Below are positions 1 to 6,879 of a stretch of DNA of 7,300 bases, in pieces (position 1 is the stretch's first letter; every line of letters starts with the position of its first letter). This stretch comes from Bacteroidales bacterium UBA1179 (GTDB lineage: Bacteria > Bacteroidota > Bacteroidia > Bacteroidales > Bacteroidaceae): assembly GCA_002309915.1 (NCBI GenBank), contig DBYT01000016.1, positions 1,911-9,210 on the forward strand, read 5' to 3'. The position numbers and the translations under genes were made by a program. The notes beneath the pieces were generated by a model that was not told the DNA's origin, ran no database searches, and saw nothing but the letters and a program-made list of their open reading frames with translations.

Positions 1-894
1 GACCGCAAGCAGTCATTCAACGGCTGTGCCGACAAGCGTTACAAGAACTACTCAAAGCAGCCCATGGATATCAAGATTGCCTACAACTTTACAGGCAAGC
101 TGAGCCAGTTCGGTCTGGATCCCGACCGCCGCACGCCCAGCGGTGTCAAGGCTGCAATCATCCGTGAGAAGGGTACCAACGGTGAGCGTGAGATGGCTTA
201 CACACTGTGGCTGGCCGGATTCGATGTCAAGGATGTAACCATGACCGATCTGGTAAGCGGCCGCGAGACTCTGGATGATATCAACATGATTGTGTTCTGC
301 GGCGGATTCTCCAACTCGGACGTTCTTGGTTCTGCCAAGGGCTGGGCCGGCGCATTCTTGTTTAATCCAAAAGCCAAGGAGACACTGGACCGCTTCTACG
401 CACGTAAGGACACCCTGTCTCTGGGTATCTGCAACGGCTGCCAGCTGATGATTGAGCTTGGTCTTATCAACCCTGACTATGAGAAGCAGGCACACATGCT
501 GCACAATGACTCACACAAGTTTGAGTCATCATTCCTGGGTCTGACCATTCCCAAGAACGAGAGCGTAATGTTCAAGACCTTGAGCGGAAGCCGTCTGGGT
601 GTTTGGGTTGCTCACGGTGAGGGCAAGTTCTCACTGCCTTACGCCGAGGATAAGTACAATGTAATCGCTAAGTATACATACGCTGATTATCCCGCCAATC
701 CTAACGGATCTGATTACAATGTGGCAGGTATAGCAAGTGCCGATGGCCGTCACGTCGCTATGATGCCGCATCCCGAGCGCGCCATATTCCCGTGGCAGTG
801 CGGATACTATCCCGCTGAGCGCCTGGATGATGAGATCACCCCGTGGATTGAGGCATTCGTGAATGCCCGCAAGTGGGTTGAGGCTCAAAAGTAA
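1..894 (+). CDS. purL: Phosphoribosylformylglycinamidine synthase (FGAM synthase), C-terminal part; 5' end outside window
   Basis: The frame is open from base 1, so this is the last 297 residues of a longer protein; the Met codon at 64 is internal. Single-chain PurL of this type is about 1200-1300 residues, and this fragment covers its glutamine amidotransferase domain. The enzyme makes FGAM from FGAR, ATP and glutamine in the cytoplasm, the fourth step of purine synthesis; this domain releases ammonia from glutamine. Visible evidence: the nucleophile motif GICNGCQ with the catalytic Cys codon at 430-432, the HGEGKF segment near 613-630, and MPHPER near 763-780 with the His and Glu of the triad (His codon at 769-771). 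The early part, with REKGTNGEREMAY and VFCGGFSNSDVLG, is typical of the domain. All key glutaminase residues are intact. The stop at 892-894 is 3 bp before the first transporter gene, suggesting cotranscription. Identification is very secure. Confidence 0.97.
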   Translation, partial: DRKQSFNGCADKRYKNYSKQPMDIKIAYNFTGKLSQFGLDPDRRTPSGVKAAIIREKGTNGEREMAYTLWLAGFDVKDVTMTDLVSGRETLDDINMIVFCGGFSNSDVLGSAKGWAGAFLFNPKAKETLDRFYARKDTLSLGICNGCQLMIELGLINPDYEKQAHMLHNDSHKFESSFLGLTIPKNESVMFKTLSGSRLGVWVAHGEGKFSLPYAEDKYNVIAKYTYADYPANPNGSDYNVAGIASADGRHVAMMPHPERAIFPWQCGYYPAERLDDEITPWIEAFVNARKWVEAQK

Positions 895-897
895 GAT

Positions 898-1434
898 ATG
901 CTGCTGACCCTGTTCATCACCTTCTTCAAGATAGGACTCTTCACCATCGGTGGAGGTTATGCTATGATTCCGCTCATAGAGCGTGAGGTGGTGGAGCGTC
1001 AGGGCTGGATCTCACGTGAAGACTTCCTGGACCTTCTGGCTATTGCCCAGTCCGCCCCGGGAGTCTTTGCTGTAAACATATCCATATTCATCGGCTACCG
1101 GATGCGTAAGTCCATCGGCAGTTTATTCTGCGCTTTGGGCACCGTGCTTCCGTCCATTATCATCATCCTGGCCATTGCACTGTTCCTGGGCAATTACCGC
1201 GACAACCGGATTGTGGAGAATGTCTTTAAGGGCATCCGTCCGGCCGTTATCGCGCTGATACTTACTCCCACGATAAAACTTGCATCCAAAGCGGGCTTGA
1301 ACAAATGGACCTGGTGGGTTCCCGTAGTGACTGCATTGGCAATCTGGTGGCTGGGAGTATCACCCGTATGGATAATATTCGCAACCATATTGGGAGCAAT
1401 ATTGTATTACATCCTTAAACTGAGGAAGGCATGA
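898..1434 (+). CDS. chrA: Chromate transporter family (CHR) protein, short single-domain form, first of a pair
   Basis: A 178-residue, very hydrophobic inner-membrane protein. It matches one half of the two-domain ChrA family: GLFTIGGGYAMIPLI (residues 13-27) followed by EREVVE, then AQSAPGVFAVNISIFIGY (50-67), then KGIRPAVIAL (111-120). About five or six membrane segments are likely, roughly at 2-22, 46-66, 75-98, 111-130 and 138-172. Charged clusters RMRK (68-71) and KLRK (174-177) are probably cytoplasmic. Family members move chromate or similar anions across the inner membrane; the physiological substrate here cannot be read from sequence. Short forms usually occur as adjacent pairs acting together, as here. 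The ATG at 898 puts the start just before the conserved first helix; there is no clear Shine-Dalgarno site, and translation may be coupled to purL, 3 bp upstream. The stop overlaps the next start in an ATGA. Confidence 0.93.
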   Translation: MLLTLFITFFKIGLFTIGGGYAMIPLIEREVVERQGWISREDFLDLLAIAQSAPGVFAVNISIFIGYRMRKSIGSLFCALGTVLPSIIIILAIALFLGNYRDNRIVENVFKGIRPAVIALILTPTIKLASKAGLNKWTWWVPVVTALAIWWLGVSPVWIIFATILGAILYYILKLRKA

Positions 1435-2024
1435 ACGCAGTGGTTTTATATCTCAAGTTGTTCTGGACCTTCTTCAAGATAGGTCTCTTCGGCTTTGGCG
1501 GAGGCTACGGAATGCTGTCGCTCATCCAGAATGAGGTGGTTGAGAACCATCAGTGGATAAGCAACTCTGAGTTTACCGATATAGTTGCCGTAAGCCAGAT
1601 GACTCCGGGGCCGATAGGTATAAACTCGGCCACATACGTAGGTTTCAAGGCAATGGAGAATGCGGGAATGACGCGAACGGAGGCTGTCTGTGGATCGCTG
1701 CTGGCATCGTTCTCAGTCATGCTGCCGTCATTCATCCTGATGCTTCTGATAAGTGCCTTCTTTATGCACTACAAGGACCACAAGTCCGTCCAGACCGTAC
1801 TCAAGTGGCTCCGCCCGGTGGTGGTGGGAATGCTTGCCGCCGCAGTTCTGCTCCTTCTCAATGAGGAGAATCTGGGCGTGTTCCAAAGGGATAACCTGCA
1901 GCTTTATGTAAGTATAGGCCTGTTTATACTGGCATTCATAGCAACCTACTATTGGAAGGTAGGTCCAATTAAAATGATTCTGCTGGCCGGCTTATTCGGC
2001 GGAATTTTCTACAGTATCTTTTAA
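1431..2024 (+). CDS. chrA: Chromate transporter family (CHR) protein, short single-domain form, second of a pair
   Basis: A 197-residue membrane protein homologous to the preceding one. It carries the family signatures in more canonical form: GLFGFGGGYGMLSLIQNEVVE (residues 18-38), SQMTPGPIGINSATYVGF (55-72) and WLRPVVVGML (126-135). Likely membrane segments lie near 10-30, 50-70, 88-112, 127-144, 157-174 and 180-196. The start ATG (1431) overlaps the preceding TGA, so the two proteins are probably made in matched amounts and form a heterodimer, as inferred for other short paired CHR proteins. The sequence just before the ATG, GAGGAAGG (1422-1429), could serve as a ribosome site, though it also encodes the preceding C-terminus. 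The C-terminus here is uncharged, unlike the first partner's KLRKA, which fits different membrane orientations (inference). The last 33 bp overlap the end of tcdA on the opposite strand. Chromate as the real substrate is unproven. Confidence 0.93.
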   Translation: MNAVVLYLKLFWTFFKIGLFGFGGGYGMLSLIQNEVVENHQWISNSEFTDIVAVSQMTPGPIGINSATYVGFKAMENAGMTRTEAVCGSLLASFSVMLPSFILMLLISAFFMHYKDHKSVQTVLKWLRPVVVGMLAAAVLLLLNEENLGVFQRDNLQLYVSIGLFILAFIATYYWKVGPIKMILLAGLFGGIFYSIF

Positions 2025-2801
2025 GACTAAGCCTGCAAGGGTGAATCCGAAGATGGCGGTGATATGGGCAAGTGTGCCGTTTATCTGCGCCTTGGATGAA
2101 CACCACTCATGATTGAGCAATTCCGGATTGCCCGGGCCCAGTTTGGCCTTGGGACACATGCACTTCTCTGTGCCGCAGGTGGTGTTGTGCCCTTTGTTTT
2201 GAAGCAGTTCATCAGAATAGACGCATTTGAATTTGCGGCGCGGGTACTGGTCGTTCTGCTTGAAACGTTTGCGCAGGGCGCGGGCCAGAGGATCTCCTTT
2301 TACCTGCCAGAACTCTGCCACGCGGATGCGGGTGGGGTCCAGTTTGAGGGCGGCTCCCATTGATGAATAGAACCTGGCCTTAGTGCGGGTGGCCATCATT
2401 ATAAGCAGAGCCTTGTCTTTAAGGGAATCTATTGCGTCAATTATATAATCGTAGCTGCCTATATCAAAAGAATCTGCAGTCTCCTCTGTGAATATTTGCT
2501 GCAGGGCTGTAATATCGGCCTTGGGGTTTATGCTGAGCAAGCGCTCCTTGAGTACATCAACCTTTACCTGTCCTACTGTCCTGGCGGTGGCCATGAGCTG
2601 GCGGTTGATGTTGGTTATGCATACGCGGTCGGAGTCAACGATGGTGAGATGGCGGATGCCGGAGCGTATCAGGCTCTCTGCGCACCATGAGCCTACGCCT
2701 CCAACTCCAAATATGATGACCCGCTTGCTGGCGATCCCTTCCATGGCTTGGGTTCCCAGAAGCAGTTCTGACCGTCTGAATATTGCATCTTCTATTGCCA
2801 C
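1992..2801 (-). CDS. tcdA: tRNA threonylcarbamoyladenosine dehydratase (TcdA/CsdL, ThiF/E1-like superfamily)
   Basis: A 269-residue cytoplasmic enzyme of the E1-like superfamily. TcdA uses ATP to dehydrate t6A at position 37 of tRNA to cyclic t6A, which improves decoding of ANN codons. Seen: the opening RRSELLLG (9-16), the nucleotide-binding glycine motif GVGGVGSW (32-39), D56 in IVDSD, NINRQ (64-68) with the conserved Arg67, K80, and DAID (122-125). The C-terminal NGTLAHITAIFGFTLAGLVL (241-260) matches the hydrophobic tail of TcdA. Residues 193-234 hold five cysteines (193, 209, 214, 216, 234), including C-x4-C-x-C, within a segment absent from the short E. coli-type protein; a metal site is possible but unproven. 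The start is GTG: an in-frame TAA (which is also the stop of the upstream GH51 gene) lies 9 bp before it, and the next in-frame ATG, codon 20, would cut off the conserved N-terminus. The 3' end overlaps the convergent transporter gene. Confidence 0.92.
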   Translation of the reverse strand: MAIEDAIFRRSELLLGTQAMEGIASKRVIIFGVGGVGSWCAESLIRSGIRHLTIVDSDRVCITNINRQLMATARTVGQVKVDVLKERLLSINPKADITALQQIFTEETADSFDIGSYDYIIDAIDSLKDKALLIMMATRTKARFYSSMGAALKLDPTRIRVAEFWQVKGDPLARALRKRFKQNDQYPRRKFKCVYSDELLQNKGHNTTCGTEKCMCPKAKLGPGNPELLNHEWCSSKAQINGTLAHITAIFGFTLAGLVLKDTVENSAE

Positions 2802-2805
2802 GATG

Positions 2806-2834
2806 CAAAGTTACAGATTTATTGTCAAAACAAA
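2806..2834 (-). promoter_or_regulatory. Possible Bacteroidetes-type promoter for tcdA
   Basis: On the minus strand TAACTTTG (2813-2806) matches the -7 consensus TAnnTTTG exactly, and TTTG (2834-2831) lies 17 bp upstream, slightly closer than the usual spacing of about 19 bp. The element overlaps the GH51 stop codon. Transcription starting about four to six bases downstream would begin at or next to the GTG start codon, giving an almost leaderless mRNA. The match is short and could be chance; tcdA may instead be cotranscribed with the GH51 gene, since no terminator separates them. Confidence 0.3.
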
Positions 2835-4787
2835 TATGCTGAAACTGAGCGGATTGATGGAGGCCTGAATGCTCTGCCCTTTTCCTTCAAAACCATTCTC
2901 AACGGGAACGATGTTTACCGGAGCTTCAATTGAGTTGTCCTCATAGAGTTTGTCGCTTGACAGGTCAACACGCTTTGATGCCACCATTACAGCCTTCTTC
3001 TTGAGTCCGTTGAAATTGAATGTCAGCTGCTGCTCCTTATCGGAAGTGTTTGCAACCTTGATATAAATCTGATTACCCTCACGTACTGCGCTGGCAAACA
3101 GACCGTTCTGACCGTCCTGTCCGGCTACGGGTTTGCCGTTCATGGTAAGTCCTACCACATTCTGGCCCTTGTACTGGCTGTAAAGCTGCTGTACATACCA
3201 GCTTACGGTGCGGAATGAGTTCAGGTTGTCATACCAGATAAGGTCCGGACGCCATTGCCAGCCCTCTACATGGGCAAACAGAGGTGCATATGTGGCCATA
3301 TGAACTATATCTGCATTGCGCTCCAGGTCTGTCATGAATGCGGCCTCAAGCAGTGATGCATAGTAGTGGTTCCACTTTTTGCCGGTAGCATGGCAGGCGT
3401 ACTCTCCTGCAAATACCTTGGGACCCTTGCGGTCATAACCATCATAGCGGGTGCCCTGGCTCAGGAACCACTCATAGGGACGATAGAAATGCTCATCTAC
3501 CAGGTCGGCTCCCAGACGTTTCATCTCGGGCCACAGGTAATCAAACTGGTCACCCTCGGAGTTGGGGCCCGATGAACCTACAATCTTTATGTTGGGGTAA
3601 GCCTTGCGGATAGCCTTGATGAACGGCTCCAGACGCTCGGGATAGAGTGCGTCCCACTGCTCATTGCCTATACCTATATATTTAAGGTTGAATGGCTCGG
3701 GGTGTCCCATCTCTGCACGAACCTTACCCCATGTGGATGTGGCAGGGCCGTTGGCAAACTCAATCAGGTCCAGAGCATCCTGGATATAGGGGTCAAGCTG
3801 GTCAACCGGAACGTGTGCGTTGATATCATCGTTCTGGAACTGGCATGCCAGACCGCATGACAGGATAGGCAGGGGCTCTGCACCTATATCCTCACTCAGC
3901 TGGAAGAACTCAAAGAATCCCAGTCCGTAGCTCTGGAAATAGTCGGGATAGAAACGGTGGGGGAATGTGTACTCCCAACGGTTCTCGTTGAGCGGACGGT
4001 TCTCTACCGGACCGACGGTATTTTTCCAGTTGTAACGGGTCTCCAGATCGGTGCCTTCTACAATGCAGCCGCCGGGGAAACGGAATATTCCGGGATGCAG
4101 GTCGGCAAGTGCCTGTGCCAGATCCTTACGCAGTCCGCCCTCGCGGCCTTTCCATGTGTCGGCAGGGAAGAGTGATATATGCTCAAGGTCTACGCTGGCT
4201 CCGCCGCGGGTCTCCATAAATATACGGAGTGTGGCTTTTTCAAGTGTCTGGGTGGGACGGAGAGTAACCTTGTACTGTTTCCATTCCTTTCCGTTTACGG
4301 TCAGTCTCTGCTGGCATACAAAATGGTTCTCACCCATAGAGGCGGTGTTGACCAGTTCAACTCTCAGTACGACCGGGCTCTCAGACCTGGCCCATACCGA
4401 GAAGTTGTACTGTTCACCTCTTACAATACCAATACCAAAGAAACCTTCATTATCAAGACCGGTATGCTTGTGGGCATGACCGGGATCTGTGAGGCGTACA
4501 TAATGCGGGTTGCGCTCAAACGGTCCGTCATCCAGAACCTGTACGTTTCCGAATGTTTTCCATCCCTGGAGCGAGTTGGGGAATTCAAAAGAGCGGTTCT
4601 TTACCAACTCTGCATAAAGTCCGCCGTCGGCAGCATAGTTTATGTCCTCAAAGAAGATACCGTACATGGTACTCTGGATGGGAGCACCGGTTTTCTTAAG
4701 GTCTATGTCAAATGTGTTGTTGGCAGCACCAGCCGATAAAACCGACAAAAGTGCGAATACTGGACTGATTAAGCGGAATTGTTTCAT
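2811..4787 (-). CDS. Secreted alpha-L-arabinofuranosidase, glycoside hydrolase family 51 (EC 3.2.1.55)
   Basis: A 658-residue retaining glycosidase that should remove terminal alpha-L-arabinofuranose from arabinan or arabinoxylan oligosaccharides. Residues 1-22 form a signal peptide (hydrophobic 7-20, then AGAANN) with no lipobox Cys, so a soluble periplasmic enzyme is likely. The first conserved block is GIFFEDINYAADGGLYAEL (43-61). Residues about 70-210 look like a carbohydrate-binding beta-sandwich of the CBM4/9 type. The catalytic barrel follows from about 215 to 510, with RFPGGC (236-241), acid/base Glu376 in GIGNEQW, DEHFY (431-435) and nucleophile Glu462 in VFAGEYA. A beta-rich C-terminal domain completes it. 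FPGGC and the N-terminal sandwich place it in the clade that resembles plant and fungal enzymes. It is transcribed away from a second GH51 gene and ends 9 bp before tcdA. Exact substrate is not readable. Confidence 0.95.
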   Translation of the reverse strand: MKQFRLISPVFALLSVLSAGAANNTFDIDLKKTGAPIQSTMYGIFFEDINYAADGGLYAELVKNRSFEFPNSLQGWKTFGNVQVLDDGPFERNPHYVRLTDPGHAHKHTGLDNEGFFGIGIVRGEQYNFSVWARSESPVVLRVELVNTASMGENHFVCQQRLTVNGKEWKQYKVTLRPTQTLEKATLRIFMETRGGASVDLEHISLFPADTWKGREGGLRKDLAQALADLHPGIFRFPGGCIVEGTDLETRYNWKNTVGPVENRPLNENRWEYTFPHRFYPDYFQSYGLGFFEFFQLSEDIGAEPLPILSCGLACQFQNDDINAHVPVDQLDPYIQDALDLIEFANGPATSTWGKVRAEMGHPEPFNLKYIGIGNEQWDALYPERLEPFIKAIRKAYPNIKIVGSSGPNSEGDQFDYLWPEMKRLGADLVDEHFYRPYEWFLSQGTRYDGYDRKGPKVFAGEYACHATGKKWNHYYASLLEAAFMTDLERNADIVHMATYAPLFAHVEGWQWRPDLIWYDNLNSFRTVSWYVQQLYSQYKGQNVVGLTMNGKPVAGQDGQNGLFASAVREGNQIYIKVANTSDKEQQLTFNFNGLKKKAVMVASKRVDLSSDKLYEDNSIEAPVNIVPVENGFEGKGQSIQASINPLSFSIFVLTINL

Positions 4788-4817
4788 ATATGGTCAATAG
4801 GTCAGTTTGAATGGTCT
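4788..4817. repeat. Short GGTC repeats in the divergent control region
   Basis: GGTCA occurs at 4792-4796 and 4800-4804 and GGTCT at 4813-4817, all in the same orientation in the leader next to the minus-strand GH51 gene. ATGGTC at 4790-4795 and 4811-4816 is spaced 21 bp, two helical turns. This could be part of a regulator-binding site, but the repeats are only five or six bases long and may be chance. Confidence 0.2.
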
Positions 4818-4827
4818 TACATACCGG

Positions 4828-4835
4828 CAAAAATA
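4828..4835 (-). promoter_or_regulatory. Candidate -7 promoter element for the minus-strand GH51 gene
   Basis: The minus strand reads TATTTTTG here, an exact match to the Bacteroidetes -7 consensus TAnnTTTG. It lies 40 bp before the ATG at 4787, which predicts a 5' leader of about 35 nt. No clean TTTG sits at the expected -33 distance; only a T-rich stretch (minus strand, 4856-4850) lies upstream. This is the best promoter candidate in the 91-bp divergent gap. Confidence 0.42.
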
Positions 4836-4837
4836 AC

Positions 4838-4845
4838 TATATTCG
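4838..4845 (+). promoter_or_regulatory. Weak candidate -7 promoter element for the plus-strand GH51 gene
   Basis: TATATTCG differs from the -7 consensus TAnnTTTG at one position and would give a leader of roughly 30 nt before the ATG at 4879. A TTTG at 4806-4809 is 28 bp upstream, too far for a normal -33 element. If real, it is back to back with the opposite-strand element, 2 bp away, so the two promoters would compete for polymerase. Confidence 0.2.
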
Positions 4846-4878
4846 TGCAGAAAAACAGATTTACCAACTAAACTTAAT

Positions 4879-6864
4879 ATGAACAGAAAACTTATTGCAA
4901 TGGCGGTGATTGCATCACTGGCCATCGGGGCTACTGCTGCCAAGCCCGTCAAGGCTCCCGCCGGCGGCAAGAAAATCAGTAATGAACTTATCGGCATATT
5001 CTTTGAGGACATCAGCATGTCGGCCGATGGCGGTCTGTGTGCAGAGCTGATCCAGAACGGATCGTTTGAGTTCAGTCCCGCGGAGCGTGACGGATGGGGC
5101 CCCGGAACCGCATGGCGTTCAATCCGCCCGGGTCATTCACTGGGTTACATTGAGCCTAAGCAGCAGGATCCCATACATCCCAACAACCCCAACTACATGC
5201 GACTTAACATAGAGCGCGTGGGTCATTACTATGACTACAACGGCTGGACCGGCGTGGGTATCCAGAACGACGGTTATGACGGCATCCTGCTTAAGGGTGG
5301 CGATAAGTATGACTTCTCGGTGTTCCTGCGCAACCCCGACGGCAAGGACAAGGAGGTTCGTGCCGTGCTGATGGTACCGGGTCGCGGATTCCGTGCTCAG
5401 CCTACCGTTATTGCCGATACCACCTTTACGGTTTCAGGCAGTGACTGGAAGAAATACGAGTATACACTGACTGCAGCACAGGATTGTCCCAACGCATCAC
5501 TGCAGTTGCTCTCACTCACCACCGGCGTGATGGATATCGATATGGTATCTCTCTATCCGCAGGATACTTATAAAGGTCATGGCTTGAGAAAGGATCTTGC
5601 TCAGGCGCTGGTTGACCTGAATCCCAAGTTCATGAGATTCCCCGGCGGCTGCGTAGTGCACGGCGGTGGTGACGGATTCTGGGATACATACCGTTGGAAG
5701 ACAACCGTAGGTCCCAAGGAGACACGTAAGGGTATCAAGAACACCTGGGGTTACCATCAGAGCATGGAGATGGGATACTTTGAGTATTTCCAGTTCTGCG
5801 AGGATGCCGGCATGGAGCCGCTGCCTATCCTGCCTTGCGGCGTAAGCTGCCAGGGTACCAACGGCGGTTGGAACATGCGTACACAGGCTCAGGATGCCGT
5901 TCCCATGGAGGATATGCAGGAGTGGGCCGATGAGGCTCTTGACCTGATTGAGTGGGCCAACGGTCCTGCCGATTCCAAGTGGGGTAAGGTACGTGCCGAT
6001 GCAGGTCATTCGGAGCCCTTCAACCTCAAGTATCTGGGCCTTGGTAATGAGGAGAAGATTACCCCTGAGTTTGAAGAGCGTTTCAAGTTCATATATGACC
6101 AGGTTCGTGCCAAGTATCCCGATATCGTGATAGTAGGTACCGCAGGTCCCGGCTCACATCCCGGTAACGGTGACTATGAGGAGGGCTGGAAGTTTGCTAC
6201 TGAACTTGAGGTTCCCATCCTTGATGAGCACTACTATGAGCAGCGCAACTATTTCCTTACCAGCCGTCAGTATGACTCTTATCCCCGCGACCGCAAGACC
6301 AAGGTTTACCTGGGTGAGTATGCCGCCAAGGACAAGAAACTGATCGATGCCCTGGCTGAGGGTCTCTACCTGCTGCATGTAGAGCGTAACGCCGATGTCG
6401 TTGTAATGACATCATATGCACCGCTCTTTGCCCGCAAGAACACCAACAACTGGAACCCTGACCTGATCTACTTTGACAATGAGCGTCCGTTCCTTACCTG
6501 CAGTTATTACGTACAGCAGATGTTCGGCCAGTCAAGCGGTGATTACTTCTATGGCGAGTGCGTTAAGTTTGACCGTGAGGATGACAACCTGCTGGGTCAG
6601 TCTGTAGTGCTTGACACTCAGGCCCGCAAACTCTATCTCAAGGTCTGCAACGCAGGTGAGAATGCTGCCAAGGCAACAATCGACCTGTCACGTTTCGGCG
6701 GATTCAAGAGCGTAACCAAGACTGTAATCAAGGGTGATCCCAATGATGAGAACAACTTTGACCAGCAGCCTATAGCTCCTGTAACAGAGAGTGTCAAACT
6801 TAAGAGCAAGGCAACACTGGATGTTGATCCTTACTCAATCACAATGTACAGCATCAGTCTCTGA
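4879..6864 (+). CDS. Secreted alpha-L-arabinofuranosidase, glycoside hydrolase family 51 (EC 3.2.1.55), second paralogue
   Basis: A 661-residue protein with the same plan as the divergent GH51 neighbour but clearly diverged from it. A signal peptide covers about residues 1-20 (MNRKLIAMAVIASLAIGATA, cleavage before AKPVK), with no lipobox Cys, so it is probably periplasmic. Conserved blocks are GIFFEDISMSADGGLCAEL (39-57), a beta-sandwich of CBM4/9 type at about 65-225, RFPGGC (253-258), acid/base Glu391 in GLGNEEK, DEHYY (449-453), nucleophile Glu480 in VYLGEYA, and a beta-rich C-terminal domain from about 520. Compared with the neighbour it has a glycine-rich insertion, HGGGDGFWDTY (261-271), Glu-Lys instead of Gln-Trp after the acid/base Glu, and NNWNPDLI instead of GWQWRPDLI, all near the expected active-site cleft, so linkage preference probably differs. 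The ATG has an A/T-rich upstream region and no Shine-Dalgarno site. A hairpin terminator follows 15 bp after the stop. Confidence 0.94.
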   Translation: MNRKLIAMAVIASLAIGATAAKPVKAPAGGKKISNELIGIFFEDISMSADGGLCAELIQNGSFEFSPAERDGWGPGTAWRSIRPGHSLGYIEPKQQDPIHPNNPNYMRLNIERVGHYYDYNGWTGVGIQNDGYDGILLKGGDKYDFSVFLRNPDGKDKEVRAVLMVPGRGFRAQPTVIADTTFTVSGSDWKKYEYTLTAAQDCPNASLQLLSLTTGVMDIDMVSLYPQDTYKGHGLRKDLAQALVDLNPKFMRFPGGCVVHGGGDGFWDTYRWKTTVGPKETRKGIKNTWGYHQSMEMGYFEYFQFCEDAGMEPLPILPCGVSCQGTNGGWNMRTQAQDAVPMEDMQEWADEALDLIEWANGPADSKWGKVRADAGHSEPFNLKYLGLGNEEKITPEFEERFKFIYDQVRAKYPDIVIVGTAGPGSHPGNGDYEEGWKFATELEVPILDEHYYEQRNYFLTSRQYDSYPRDRKTKVYLGEYAAKDKKLIDALAEGLYLLHVERNADVVVMTSYAPLFARKNTNNWNPDLIYFDNERPFLTCSYYVQQMFGQSSGDYFYGECVKFDREDDNLLGQSVVLDTQARKLYLKVCNAGENAAKATIDLSRFGGFKSVTKTVIKGDPNDENNFDQQPIAPVTESVKLKSKATLDVDPYSITMYSISL

Positions 6865-6879
6865 TAGTCTGTAAATACA

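Noticed and set aside
64..66. ATG as the start of a stand-alone amidotransferase gene
   Set aside because: The same frame is open to base 1 and reads as PurL-like sequence, so the Met is internal; a split PurQ-type gene would start closer to the AIIREKG block.
52..504. 150-codon open frame on the minus strand inside purL
   Set aside because: It lies entirely antisense to the conserved glutaminase domain, has no recognisable motif, and mirrors the codon structure of purL.
1986..2003. Inverted repeat GCCG/CGGC at the convergent gene ends as a terminator
   Set aside because: The stem is only four base pairs with a seven-base loop and no T tract.
2799..2813. GH51-TcdA fusion by read-through of the TAA
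   Set aside because: The two frames are in phase across one TAA, but an exported hydrolase and a cytoplasmic tRNA enzyme would not sensibly be one protein, and each has complete ends.
4051..4739. Open frames of 142 and 186 codons on the plus strand across the N-terminal part of the first GH51 gene
   Set aside because: They are antisense to a well-conserved enzyme, and their translations show no domain or signal peptide.
5512..6009. 165-codon minus-strand open frame inside the second GH51 gene
   Set aside because: It is antisense to the catalytic barrel region, and no family features are visible.
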